Of a DNA stretch of 48,908 nucleotides, positions 22,198 through 30,938 are shown piece by piece. Source of the DNA: Synechococcus sp. UW140 (GTDB lineage Bacteria; Cyanobacteriota; Cyanobacteriia; PCC-6307; Cyanobiaceae); contig CAMCMT010000018.1 in NCBI GenBank assembly GCA_945875915.1, positions 1 to 48,908 of the forward strand. Direction: 5' to 3'. A program made the translations under genes and the position numbers. Numbering within the stretch: position 1 is the first letter of the stretch; each line of letters begins with the position of its first letter. Below the pieces are notes generated by a model that was not told the DNA's origin, made no database searches, and worked only from the letters and a program-made list of their open reading frames with translations.

Positions 22198-24360
22198 CTA
22201 GAGCTCCGACACGGCCTGCATCGCAATCGCCGCGATCGCCTGGTCGCTGGCCTTGGGCAGCTGCACGTAGCGGCCGCCGGCGGCCTCGGCTAAGTCCTTG
22301 CCCATGCCGCTGCCGATGAATTTGCGCTCGGTGTCGATCACCAGCAACTTGATGCCCAGGGCCCGGTAGCGCGAGGCCACCTGCTTCACCTCCTCCTTGA
22401 GGTCCACGGGCTCTTCGCCCTCGAGCACGGGCTGGCCCAGGGAGCGCGACAGGGGCACATTGCCGCGCCCATCGGTGATCGCCACCACCACCACCTGGCT
22501 GAGATCGCCCGTGGCCAGGGCATTGGCCCCCACCCGGGCCGCCTGGCTGAGGCCGTGGGCCAGGGGCGAGCCGCCGCCACAGGGCATGGTTTCGAGCCGC
22601 CGCCGCGCCGCCGTGATCGAGCGGGTGGGCGGCAGCAACACCTCGGCCTGCTCGCCGCGGAAGGGGATCAGGGCGACTTCGTCGCGGTTTTCGTAGGCCT
22701 CGGTGAGCAGGCGGATCACGGCGCCCTTGGCGCTTTGCATGCGGTTGAGGGCCATCGAGCCGCTGGCATCCACCAGGAAGATCACCAGGGCGCCGGCCTT
22801 GCGTTGCAGCTGCTTGGCCCGCAGGTCGCCCTCTTCCACGATCACCAGGCGATCGGGCTGGCGTAGGCGCCGGGCCTTTTGATAGGGCGCCGCCGCCCGC
22901 AGGGTGGCATCCACGGCGATGCGCTTCACCGGCCCCCGGGGCAGCATCGGCTTGACGTAGCGGCCGCGGGAATCGCTGAACACCACCGCCCGGCTGCCGC
23001 TGCCGCCGCCCTTGCTCTTGGCGGCCGAGAACAGCAGCAGGTCGGGGTCGATCGCCGTGGCCTCGGGATCGAGCAGAAATTCCTCCGGGATCGAGGGCGG
23101 CGGGGCGTCCTCGGGGTTGTCGTCTTCGGGTTCCTCCTCCTCGGAGTCGTCCTCGGGCTCGTCCCCATTCTGGTCGGGTTCGTCCGGTTGGTCGGGCTCC
23201 TCGGGGGCCTGGTCGCCCTGGGGGGGTGGCGGCGGCGGTTCCAGGGGCTGGTCGGGATCGGGGGGCGGCAGTTGGCGGGCCCGGGGCGCGATCACCAGGC
23301 GCACGGCCACTTGCAGGTCGTCGGCTTCGACCCGGTCGCGGCCACTGAGGGCCGCATGGGCGCGGGCGACCCGCACCGCGTAGAGCTCGGAGCGGTGCCC
23401 CTCCACGCCGCCGCGCAGGGCCTCCTTCACCAAATAGCCGATCTGCTCGCGGCTGATCTGCACATCCGGCAGCCACTGGCGCGCCAGCAGCAGCTGGGTG
23501 GCCAGGCCATCGGTTTCCTCCTGCCATTGGAGCCGGAAGGCGCCACTCGATTCGCCGTGGGCCAGGGCCGAGCGGGTGATCTCCACCCGTTGGCCCAGCT
23601 CCAGCACCTGGTTGGCCGAAAGGGCCATGGCAAAGCGATCGAGCAGGTGGTCGCGCACGGCCCCCTCCTCGGGGTTGTAGGTGGCGATCAGCAGGCAGCG
23701 GCAGGGGTGGGAGAGGCTCAGCCCCTCGCGCTCGATGCGGTTGTCGCCGGAGCCCACCGCCGCCAGCAGCAGGTTGGTGATGCCGTCATCGAGCAGGTTG
23801 AGCTCATCGACGTAAAGCACGCCCCGGTGGGCTTCGGCCAGCAGGCCCGGCTGGAAGATCGCCTGGCCGCTGGCCAGCGAGGCCGTGACATCGACCGAGC
23901 CCACCAGCCGGTCTTCGGTGATGCCCAGCGGTACCTGGATGAAGGGGGCTGGGATCACCTTGGTGGGCAGCAGGGCGCTGGCATCGGCGCCACTGGGGTC
24001 GCCGCCCAGGTCCCTGATGCGGCGGCGGGTGGCGGCGTCCCAGTCGCTGGGGCGCTGGGGATCGATGTTGAGGGCGGTGGGGTGCTGGGGGCCGCTGGCG
24101 CCAGCCGCCCCCGGCTCGCCCAGGTCGATCACATCAATGGGGGGGAGCAGGGCATGCAGACCGCGGGCCAGCACCGATTTCCCCGTGCCGCGGCCGCCGG
24201 CGATCACCACGCCGCCCAGGCCGGGATCCACGGCCGCCAGCAGCAGGGCTAATTTCAAGGTGCCGTGGCCGGTGATGGCGGCCAGCGGAAAGGCCCGGGC
24301 CGCGGCAGCCGCGGCACTGGACGCCGCCCTCGCGGCGGCGGGGGTTCCGCTTGCAACCAT
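22198..24360 (-). CDS. chlD: Magnesium chelatase subunit D
   Basis: The 720-residue protein has an AAA+ domain (Walker A GRGTGKS at 56-62), a Pro/acidic linker (about 375-430, many PPPP, DEP and EEE runs) and a C-terminal von Willebrand A domain with the metal-site motif FLVDASGSM and AITDGRGN. With ChlI and ChlH it inserts Mg into protoporphyrin IX, the first step specific to chlorophyll. ATG 24360 lies in CCATGG, so its start codon overlaps by two bases the start codon of folK on the other strand. The MCE gene converges on it, 17 bases away. Confidence 0.95.
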   Translation of the reverse strand: MVASGTPAAARAASSAAAAAARAFPLAAITGHGTLKLALLLAAVDPGLGGVVIAGGRGTGKSVLARGLHALLPPIDVIDLGEPGAAGASGPQHPTALNIDPQRPSDWDAATRRRIRDLGGDPSGADASALLPTKVIPAPFIQVPLGITEDRLVGSVDVTASLASGQAIFQPGLLAEAHRGVLYVDELNLLDDGITNLLLAAVGSGDNRIEREGLSLSHPCRCLLIATYNPEEGAVRDHLLDRFAMALSANQVLELGQRVEITRSALAHGESSGAFRLQWQEETDGLATQLLLARQWLPDVQISREQIGYLVKEALRGGVEGHRSELYAVRVARAHAALSGRDRVEADDLQVAVRLVIAPRARQLPPPDPDQPLEPPPPPPQGDQAPEEPDQPDEPDQNGDEPEDDSEEEEPEDDNPEDAPPPSIPEEFLLDPEATAIDPDLLLFSAAKSKGGGSGSRAVVFSDSRGRYVKPMLPRGPVKRIAVDATLRAAAPYQKARRLRQPDRLVIVEEGDLRAKQLQRKAGALVIFLVDASGSMALNRMQSAKGAVIRLLTEAYENRDEVALIPFRGEQAEVLLPPTRSITAARRRLETMPCGGGSPLAHGLSQAARVGANALATGDLSQVVVVAITDGRGNVPLSRSLGQPVLEGEEPVDLKEEVKQVASRYRALGIKLLVIDTERKFIGSGMGKDLAEAAGGRYVQLPKASDQAIAAIAMQAVSEL

Positions 24361-25231
24361 GGAGAAGCCCGGGCCCAGACACGTGATCGCCAGTCTCGCT
24401 GATCAGCCCGGGGGTGAGGGACTGGTGGCCCCCGCCAGCCCGGTGAGTGGCGCCGCCCTGCCCTGGGCCACCAGCCTGGCGATCGCCCTGGGCGCCAACC
24501 TGGGCGATCCCTTCGCCACCCTGGGGGCCGTGCGTCCCTTGCTGCAGGCGCTCCTGGAGGGGCTACTAGAGGAGCGGGGCCAGGCTGGCGGCCCCTTGGG
24601 CTCCCCGCCTTCCGGTTCCGGGGGCTCCGGCTGCGGGGGCTTGGCACGGCCCGCAGCGGCCCCCTTGGCCTTGGACCGCCCAACCCCTCACCCGCTATCC
24701 TCTGCCGGCCCCAAGCCCGGCCCAGGGCCCAGCCCCGAGCCCGGCTCCCAGCCGAGTGCGATCCGCCTGCGCTGGTCGCCCCTGTTTCGCACCGAACCGG
24801 TGGGGGGCCCCCCCGGCCAGCCCGCCTATCTCAATGGGGTGCTGCTGGTGGAGGGGGTGGGCGCCCTGGAGCCCCGGCCCCTGGAGTTGCTGCAGGGTCT
24901 GCAGGCGTTGGAAGAGCAGTTTGGCCGCCAGCGCCTGGAGGCTTGGGGGCCCCGCACCCTGGACCTTGACCTGCTCTGGTGGGGTGATCAGGTCGTGCAG
25001 GCGCCGGCGCTGGAGTTGCCCCATCCGCGCCTGCAGCAGCGCAGTTTTGTGCTGGCGCCCCTGGCGGCGATCGATCCCCTGCTGGTGCCGCCGGGCCCTG
25101 GGGCTGCTGGTGCTTGTAGCCCGGGCCCAAGCCCAAGCCAGGACTGCGGCAGCCTGCTGGCGGCCCTGCTGCCCCGCTTGCGCGAGGCGGCGCCCCAGCG
25201 GCTCCCGGGCCGCACCGGCTGGCCGGAGTAA
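24359..25231 (+). CDS. folK: 2-amino-4-hydroxy-6-hydroxymethyldihydropteridine pyrophosphokinase
   Basis: The enzyme transfers pyrophosphate to the pterin in folate synthesis. Core motifs are [17 protein letters not shown] (about 41-57), [20 protein letters not shown] and the HPPK signature [14 protein letters not shown], followed by [15 protein letters not shown]. At 290 residues it is longer than the usual 160-180 because of an N-terminal extension and a Gly/Pro-rich insertion (about 80-130). The ATG at 24359 overlaps the chlD start on the other strand; a downstream GTG near 24423 or another start near the core is possible. A Nudix gene follows after 29 bases. Confidence 0.85.
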   Translation: MEKPGPRHVIASLADQPGGEGLVAPASPVSGAALPWATSLAIALGANLGDPFATLGAVRPLLQALLEGLLEERGQAGGPLGSPPSGSGGSGCGGLARPAAAPLALDRPTPHPLSSAGPKPGPGPSPEPGSQPSAIRLRWSPLFRTEPVGGPPGQPAYLNGVLLVEGVGALEPRPLELLQGLQALEEQFGRQRLEAWGPRTLDLDLLWWGDQVVQAPALELPHPRLQQRSFVLAPLAAIDPLLVPPGPGAAGACSPGPSPSQDCGSLLAALLPRLREAAPQRLPGRTGWPE

Positions 25232-25260
25232 GCCAAGCTGGCGGCAGTTTTGGCCTGCCC

Positions 25261-25821
25261 ATGGCGCCCCTGCCGCCCCCCGAGCCCGCGCGCCTGCTGG
25301 AAACCACGGCCGCCCTCGCTGCCCGCAAGATCCGCTTCGAGCTCAACCGGGTCGTGTTGCCGATCGGCCTGGAGGCCACCTTTGGCCTGATCCGCCATCC
25401 CGGCGCCTCCCTGGCCGTGCCCGTGCTCGACGATGGCCGGGTGGTGCTGCTGCGCCAGTACCGCTTCGCCGTGGCCAGCCGCATCCTCGAGTTTCCAGCC
25501 GGCACCCTCGATGAGGGTGAGGATCCGCTCAGCACGATGAAACGGGAACTGCAGGAAGAAGCCGGCTACAGCGCCAGCCGCTGGGATCCCCTGGGGGTGA
25601 TGCTGCCCTGTCCCGGCTACTCCGATGAGGTGATCCACCTCTTTTTGGCCCGGGACCTGAGCCTGCTGGCCGACCAGCCCGCCGGCGACGACGACGAGGA
25701 CCTGGAGGTGCTGCTGATGACCCCCGCCGACCTCGATGCCGCCCTGGCCAGTGGCGATGAGGCCCTCGATGGCAAGAGCGTGACCGCCTGGTTCCGGGCC
25801 CGCCAACTGCTGGGGTTCTAA
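25261..25821 (+). CDS. Nudix hydrolase, ADP-ribose pyrophosphatase-like
   Basis: The 186-residue protein has a complete Nudix box from Gly81 to Tyr103 (G-x5-E-x7-REL-x-EE-x-G-Y), preceded by VVLLRQYRFAVASRILEFPA, which is typical of ADP-ribose pyrophosphatases. It should hydrolyse nucleoside diphosphates linked to another moiety, such as ADP-ribose, using Mg. All catalytic Glu residues are present. The photolyase gene starts 4 bases after its stop, so the two are probably co-expressed with folK. Confidence 0.88.
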   Translation: MAPLPPPEPARLLETTAALAARKIRFELNRVVLPIGLEATFGLIRHPGASLAVPVLDDGRVVLLRQYRFAVASRILEFPAGTLDEGEDPLSTMKRELQEEAGYSASRWDPLGVMLPCPGYSDEVIHLFLARDLSLLADQPAGDDDEDLEVLLMTPADLDAALASGDEALDGKSVTAWFRARQLLGF

Positions 25822-25825
25822 GCCG

Positions 25826-27325
25826 ATGGCCCCCGACCGCTGGCTCTTCTGGCATCGCCGCGACCTGCGCCTAGGCGACAACCTCGGTCTAGCTGCCGCC
25901 GCCGCCGCCACCCCGGCCCTCACCGGCGTCTACCTGTTCGACCCGGAGTGGTTAGAAGCGGCGGACCTGGCGCCGGCCCGGCTCTGGTTTCTGTGCGAAA
26001 GCCTGCGGGAGCTGCAGCAGCGCTGGCGCCAGGCGGGCAGTGAGCTGCTGCTGGTGCGGGGCAGGCCGATCGATGTGCTGCCGCGCCTGGCCGAGGCCTG
26101 CGGCGCCGCGGTGGTGACCTGGAACCGGGACGTGGAGCCGGCGGCCCGCCAGCGGGATCGCCAGGTGGCTTCCGCCCTGCAGGCCAGCGGCCGGCGGGTG
26201 CTGGTGGATTGGGACCAGCTGCTGGTGCCGCCCGAGGAGATCCGCACTGGTTCGGGCGAGCCCTACCGGGTTTATGGGCCGTTTTTGCGCAACTGGCGCG
26301 GCCAGGTCACGGTCCGAGATGCCGCTGGCCTGCTCACCCCCGCGGTGGCGCCCCAGGACCTGGTGGGGTTAGACCACGCCGCCCTGGGGCCAGAGGCCCA
26401 GGCCCTGTGGCAGCACCTGCCCCTCCTAGCGGCGGTGCCCACGGCCGGCGAGCTCGGCCATCCCTTTGACGGCGCCGACCTCTGCCCCTGCCGCCCTGGG
26501 GAACGGGCGGCAGGGATACAGCTGGAGGCCTTCGCCGATGGCGGCGCCTCCGGTTCGGGCCATGGCGCTGCCCTGTTTGCCTACGAACCGGGCCGCAACA
26601 TCCCCAGTGAGGCCGGCACCTCGGCCCTCAGTGCCGCCCTCAGCCTCGGCTGCCTCAGCCCGCGCCAGGCCTGGCTGGCCTCCGAAGCGGCCCGGCTCAC
26701 GGCCCGCAGCGATGAGGCCCTGGCTTCGATCACGGTTTGGCAGCAGGAGCTGGCTTGGCGCGAGTTTTACCAGCACGCCCTCTTCCATTTCCCCGAGTTG
26801 GCCGACGGCCCCTACCGGCCCCAGTGGCGCCAGTTCCCCTGGGATAACAACCGCCCCTGGTTTGAGGCCTGGCGCTTGGGCCTCACCGGCATGCCGTTCG
26901 TGGATGCGGCCATGCGCCAGCTCAATGCCAGCGGCTGGATGCACAACCGCTGCCGCATGGTGGTGGCCTCGTTTTTGGTCAAGGACCTGATCTGCGATTG
27001 GCGCTGGGGCGAAACCGCCTTCATGCAGCGGCTAGTGGATGGCGACCTGGCGGCCAACAACGGCGGCTGGCAATGGAGCGCCAGCAGTGGCATGGATCCC
27101 AAGCCGCTGCGCATCTTCAATCCCGCCACCCAGGCCGGCCGCTTTGATGGCGAGGCTAACTACATTCGCACCTGGCTGCCGGAACTGGCCCATGTGGCCA
27201 CGGCTGATCTGATTAGGGGCGAGATCGCTCCCTTAGAGCGGGGCGATTATCCGGCCCCCTTAGTGGACCATCGCCTGCAGCAGGCCCGCTTCAAGGCCCT
27301 CTACGCCGGCCTGCCAAAGCCTTAG
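25826..27325 (+). CDS. phr: Class I DNA photolyase / cryptochrome-family protein
   Basis: The 499-residue flavoprotein begins with the antenna domain (WLFWHRRDLRLGDNLGL) and ends with the FAD-binding domain (FVDAAMRQLNASGWMHNRCR, then VVASFLVKDLICDWRWG, LAANNGGWQWSASSGMDPKP and RIFNPATQAGRFD). Several Trp of the electron-transfer chain are in place. It should repair cyclobutane pyrimidine dimers with blue light. The NNGGWQWSAS.G.D segment is characteristic of CPD photolyases of this class. Confidence 0.92.
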   Translation: MAPDRWLFWHRRDLRLGDNLGLAAAAAATPALTGVYLFDPEWLEAADLAPARLWFLCESLRELQQRWRQAGSELLLVRGRPIDVLPRLAEACGAAVVTWNRDVEPAARQRDRQVASALQASGRRVLVDWDQLLVPPEEIRTGSGEPYRVYGPFLRNWRGQVTVRDAAGLLTPAVAPQDLVGLDHAALGPEAQALWQHLPLLAAVPTAGELGHPFDGADLCPCRPGERAAGIQLEAFADGGASGSGHGAALFAYEPGRNIPSEAGTSALSAALSLGCLSPRQAWLASEAARLTARSDEALASITVWQQELAWREFYQHALFHFPELADGPYRPQWRQFPWDNNRPWFEAWRLGLTGMPFVDAAMRQLNASGWMHNRCRMVVASFLVKDLICDWRWGETAFMQRLVDGDLAANNGGWQWSASSGMDPKPLRIFNPATQAGRFDGEANYIRTWLPELAHVATADLIRGEIAPLERGDYPAPLVDHRLQQARFKALYAGLPKP

Positions 27326-27338
27326 GGGTGCCTGCTGA

Positions 27339-28556
27339 TCAGGCGGCGACGCTGGCGCAGGCCTGGCTCTGCACCTTGCCGGCCAGGGCGCTGAGCACCT
27401 CAATCACCCGTTGCTGTTGCTCGCAGGCCAGTTCCGGGAAGATCGGCAGGCTGAGTACCTCGGCGCAGATCTGCTCGGTGCGGGGCAGGGAGCCCGGTGC
27501 GTAGCCCAGCTCGGCGTAGGCCGGCTGGCGGTGGATCGGAATCGGGTAATAAATGATTGTGGTGACACCGGCGGCCTGGAGCTCCTGCTTGAGCCAGTCA
27601 CGGCAGCTGGCCTCGGGCAGGCCGTAGTTGGCACTATCGGCGGCGGGGGTGCAGCTGCCTGCGCAGGCACTGGCGCCAGGGCAGCGGGGCACCCGCACAA
27701 CGAACTGGTTCCAGCTGTGGCCAGCGGGGCCCGCCTCGGGCAGGTGGATCTCCAGCCGGCTGCCTAGGGCCTGGTGGTAGGCCTGGGCCAGGCCGCGGCG
27801 GCGCTCCACCCAGCTCGGCAGGTGGGGCAGCTTCACCCGCAGCACGGCGGCCTGGATCGCATCGAGGCGGCTGTTGTAACCCAGCGACGTGTGCAGGTAG
27901 CGGCGCGGCATGCCGTGCACCGCCAGCTCACGGATGCGAGCGGCTAGCTCCGGGTCGTTGCAGGTGACGGAGCCGCCATCGCCGGCGCCACCGAGGTTTT
28001 TAGTGGGGAAGAAGCTGAAGCAACCGACATCGCCCCAGCTGCCCACCGGGCGGCCGGCCCAGCTGGCGCCTGTGGCCTGGGCGCAGTCCTCCACCACCTT
28101 GAGGCCATGGGCCGCGGCGATCGCGCAAACCCGCTCCATGTCCACCGGGCGGCCGAACAGGTGCACCGGCAGCAGGGCCTTGGTGGCGGGCGTGATCGCC
28201 GCCTCGAGCTGGTCGAGATCGATTAGGTAGGAGCTCTCCTCCACGTCCACGAACACCGGCGTGGCGCCCACGGCGCTGATCGCTTCGGCCGTGGCAAAGA
28301 AGCTGAAGGAGCAGGTGATCACCTCATCACCCGGGCCGATGCCGAGGCCGCGCAGGGCCAGGATCAGGGCGTCGGTGCCGCTGTTGCAGCCGATCGCGAA
28401 GGCCGTGCCCACACTGGTGGCAAACTCGCTTTCAAAGGCAGCGATCACGCCGCCACCGATGTATTGGCCGCTGCGCAAGACCTGGAGCACGGCCTGCTCC
28501 AACTCCTCCCCGAGGTGTTGGAGCTGCTCGGTGAGGCTGAAAGGGGGCACCTGCAT
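27339..28556 (-). CDS. DegT/DnrJ/EryC1/StrS-family aminotransferase
   Basis: The 405-residue PLP enzyme has CNSGTDALILALRGLGIGPG, EVITCSFSFFATAEAI, VVEDCAQATGASW and the PLP-lysine motif SFFPTKNLGGAGDGG, followed by YLHTSLGYNSRLDAIQAAVL. The family transfers amino groups onto keto-sugars for surface glycans. A Cys/Ser-rich insertion (about 300-325) interrupts the C-terminal domain. ATG 28556 is taken since the conserved start PPFSLTEQ follows; the frame is open to 28601. No sugar-pathway neighbour is adjacent. Confidence 0.85.
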   Translation of the reverse strand: MQVPPFSLTEQLQHLGEELEQAVLQVLRSGQYIGGGVIAAFESEFATSVGTAFAIGCNSGTDALILALRGLGIGPGDEVITCSFSFFATAEAISAVGATPVFVDVEESSYLIDLDQLEAAITPATKALLPVHLFGRPVDMERVCAIAAAHGLKVVEDCAQATGASWAGRPVGSWGDVGCFSFFPTKNLGGAGDGGSVTCNDPELAARIRELAVHGMPRRYLHTSLGYNSRLDAIQAAVLRVKLPHLPSWVERRRGLAQAYHQALGSRLEIHLPEAGPAGHSWNQFVVRVPRCPGASACAGSCTPAADSANYGLPEASCRDWLKQELQAAGVTTIIYYPIPIHRQPAYAELGYAPGSLPRTEQICAEVLSLPIFPELACEQQQRVIEVLSALAGKVQSQACASVAA

Positions 28557-28655
28557 GAGGACAACCTTAAGCCCCCCATCCCGCCAATCCCCCTGGGCCA
28601 CTCCGATGGGCGCGCCATCGTGACGTCATCGCTGCCCCCGATCGGACTGCTGAGG

Positions 28656-29261
28656 ATGGACCACCGCTCCGGCGCCCCTAGCCATTCCCCCGGGCCAGGC
28701 CCCCGTCCGCTTGTGGGGAATGTCGCCGTTCGCCTCAGCGCCTTGGGCTTAGCCGCCCTGATCGGGGGGCTCACGGCTTGTGTGCCGGCCCAGCAGCGGC
28801 CCAGCTGGCGGATCTATCCGCTGCAGCGCAGCCAGCCCCACGACGGCTTGGCGGTGGTCAACCAGCCCGATGGCTATGGCCTGCACCTCTGGCTCGAGAC
28901 CGACACCAGTGAAAACGGCGTCTGCCGGCCCCGCTGGGTGGTTGATGGGGCCCGCCTGTTCAATGGCAATGGCAGCGCCCCCTTCAGCTCCGGCTTGGCC
29001 ACCCGCCAGGAATTTTTTAACGCCGTGGCCCGCCGCGATGTGGTCCGCGCCCTGCGCCAGGAGCTAGGGGCCCTCTGCCAGGCCCGCGCCCCCCGCAGCC
29101 GCTGGCAGTGGCTGGAGCCGCCCCTGCAAGCTGCTGCCGTCAAGCGCGGCTCCCTGCCGGCGCGCGACTCGGCCCTGCTGCAAACCTTTGAGGATCCTGA
29201 GGCCCGCGCGGCGGCGGCCCGGAAGTTGGAGTCCCAAGGGGCGGCGTTAGCGCCCCAGTGA
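28656..29261 (+). CDS. Hypothetical lipoprotein
   Basis: The 201-residue protein has a signal peptide with a hydrophobic core (VRLSALGLAALIGGLTAC), where LTAC is a lipobox, so the mature protein would be lipid-anchored. The rest contains WRIYPLQRSQPHDGLAVVNQ and VCRPRWVVDGARLFNGNG, and a basic helical C-terminus; no domain is recognised. ATG 28656 is favoured, GTG 28620 is possible. It diverges from the aminotransferase with about 100 bases between and precedes fabI on the same strand by 47 bases. Confidence 0.65.
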   Translation: MDHRSGAPSHSPGPGPRPLVGNVAVRLSALGLAALIGGLTACVPAQQRPSWRIYPLQRSQPHDGLAVVNQPDGYGLHLWLETDTSENGVCRPRWVVDGARLFNGNGSAPFSSGLATRQEFFNAVARRDVVRALRQELGALCQARAPRSRWQWLEPPLQAAAVKRGSLPARDSALLQTFEDPEARAAAARKLESQGAALAPQ

Positions 29262-29308
29262 GGGGTGGCAAGGGCTGGGGGAGAATGCCCGCCAACTGAT
29301 CCCATCCC

Positions 29309-30091
29309 ATGCTCCTCGATCTGCGCGGCAAGAAGGCCCTGGTCACGGGCATCGCCAACAACCGCTCGATCGCCTGGGGCATCGCCCAGCAGCTGGCCGC
29401 CGCCGGCGCCGAGCTGGGCATCACCTACCTGCCCGATGAGAAGGGTCGTTTTGAGGGCAAGGTGCGCGAGCTGACGGCGCCCCTCAACCCCACCCTGTTT
29501 GAGCCCCTCAACGTGCAGGATCCCGCCCAGATCGAGGCGGTGTTTGAGCAGGTGAAGCAGCAGTGGGGCTCGATCGATGTGCTGGTGCACTGCCTGGCCT
29601 TTGCCGGCAAGGAGGAGCTGATCGGCGATTACTCCGCCATTAGCCCCGAGGGTTTCGGCCGGGCCCTGGAGGTGAGTGCCTATTCCCTGGCGCCCCTCTG
29701 CCGCTTCGCCAAGCCCCTGTTCAATCCCGGCGCCAGCGTGATCACGCTCAGTTATCTGGGCGCCGAGCGGGCGATCCCCAATTACAACGTCATGGGCGTG
29801 GCCAAGGCGGCCCTGGAAGCTTCCGTGCGCTATCTCTCGGCCGAACTGGGCCCCGAGAAGCAGGTGCGCGTCAATGCCATCAGCGCCGGCCCGATCCGCA
29901 CCCTGGCCAGCTCCGCCATCGGCGGCATCCTCGACATGATCCACAACGTCGAAGAGAAGGCCCCCCTGCGCCGCACCGTCACCCAGGACGAAGTCGGAGC
30001 CACGGCCGCCTTCCTGGCCAGCCCCCTGGCCTCCGGCATCACCGGCCAGGTGATCTATGTGGATGCGGGCTATTGCATCACGGGGATGTGA
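29309..30091 (+). CDS. fabI: Enoyl-[acyl-carrier-protein] reductase (NADH)
   Basis: The 260-residue enzyme performs the last reductive step of each fatty-acid elongation round. It has the FabI nucleotide site TGIANNRSIAWGIAQQL (about 13-29), Tyr149, and the catalytic Tyr159-x6-Lys166 (YNVMGVAK), with RTLASSAIGG and GQVIYVDAGYCITGM at the end. Length and motifs match the family fully. It is followed by hisB on the same strand. Confidence 0.95.
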   Translation: MLLDLRGKKALVTGIANNRSIAWGIAQQLAAAGAELGITYLPDEKGRFEGKVRELTAPLNPTLFEPLNVQDPAQIEAVFEQVKQQWGSIDVLVHCLAFAGKEELIGDYSAISPEGFGRALEVSAYSLAPLCRFAKPLFNPGASVITLSYLGAERAIPNYNVMGVAKAALEASVRYLSAELGPEKQVRVNAISAGPIRTLASSAIGGILDMIHNVEEKAPLRRTVTQDEVGATAAFLASPLASGITGQVIYVDAGYCITGM

Positions 30092-30175
30092 TTACCAGGC
30101 CCTGGGCGTCCCTAGGGCGTGCCGGCGCCGGGGCCTTTCGTCATGATCGGCTCAAGACACAGCGGTTCAAGGCCC

Positions 30176-30805
30176 ATGGGCATCGGCGAAGACAGGATCG
30201 GTGAGCGGATCGGTGAGGTCCATCGCGTCACGGGCGAAACCGATGTGCGCGTGCGGCTCAACCTCGATGGCAGCGGCCGCTGCCAGGTGGCCACCGGCGT
30301 GGCCTTTCTGGACCACATGCTTCATCAGCTCTCCAGCCACGGCCTGGTCGACCTGGAGATCAGCGCCGCCGGTGACACCCACATCGACGACCACCACAGC
30401 AACGAGGACGTGGGGATCGCCGTGGGCCAGGCCCTGGCCCAGGCCCTGGGCGATCGGCGCGGCATCCACCGCTTCGGCCACTTTGTGGCGCCCCTCGATG
30501 AGGCCCTGGTGCAGGTGGCCCTCGATTGCTCCGGCCGGCCCCACCTCAGCTACAGCCTGGTGATCCCGGCCCAGAAGATCGGCAGCTACGACACCGAGTT
30601 GGTCAAGGAGTTCTTTGGGGCGGTGGTGAACAACTCCGGCCTCACCCTGCACATCCGCCAGCTCGCTGGCGTCAACTCCCACCACATCGTGGAGGCCTGC
30701 TTCAAGGCCTTTGCCCGGGCCCTGCGCCTGGCCGTGGAGCGCGATCCCCGCCGCGCCGGGGCGGTGCCGAGCAGCAAGGGCGTGTTGGAGCGGGCGGGGA
30801 GCTGA
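30176..30805 (+). CDS. hisB: Imidazoleglycerol-phosphate dehydratase
   Basis: The 209-residue enzyme of histidine synthesis removes water from imidazoleglycerol phosphate with two Mn ions. Metal-binding segments are [30 protein letters not shown] and [17 protein letters not shown], all intact, with the [18 protein letters not shown] start. ATG 30176 gives a normal length; GTG 30119 and ATG 30143 are in frame upstream. The 133 bases to the next gene hold no feature I can name. Confidence 0.93.
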   Translation: MGIGEDRIGERIGEVHRVTGETDVRVRLNLDGSGRCQVATGVAFLDHMLHQLSSHGLVDLEISAAGDTHIDDHHSNEDVGIAVGQALAQALGDRRGIHRFGHFVAPLDEALVQVALDCSGRPHLSYSLVIPAQKIGSYDTELVKEFFGAVVNNSGLTLHIRQLAGVNSHHIVEACFKAFARALRLAVERDPRRAGAVPSSKGVLERAGS

Positions 30806-30938
30806 GCTCACCTGCTTCCGAACGCTTGCGTTTCAGGGGTGATGGAGCCCAACGGCCGGGGCGGAAGTCGATCCCAGGGCCGGGGCAACCGCTTCACACT
30901 CCGTTACGGGATGATGGGGCAACGCCGAGTGCCTTGCC

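Noticed and set aside
21686-23527. A 613-codon minus-strand open frame rich in Gly, Arg and Pro
   Set aside because: It overlaps the MCE gene and chlD in another frame and has the composition expected of a shadow frame in GC-rich coding DNA; chlD explains the region fully.
22879-24252. A 457-codon plus-strand open frame opposite chlD
   Set aside because: Gly/His/Gln-rich antisense shadow of chlD with no motif.
30806-30938. Gap between hisB and the carotenoid oxygenase considered for a small RNA or riboswitch
   Set aside because: Only weak GC-rich pairing possible; no known RNA pattern was recognised.
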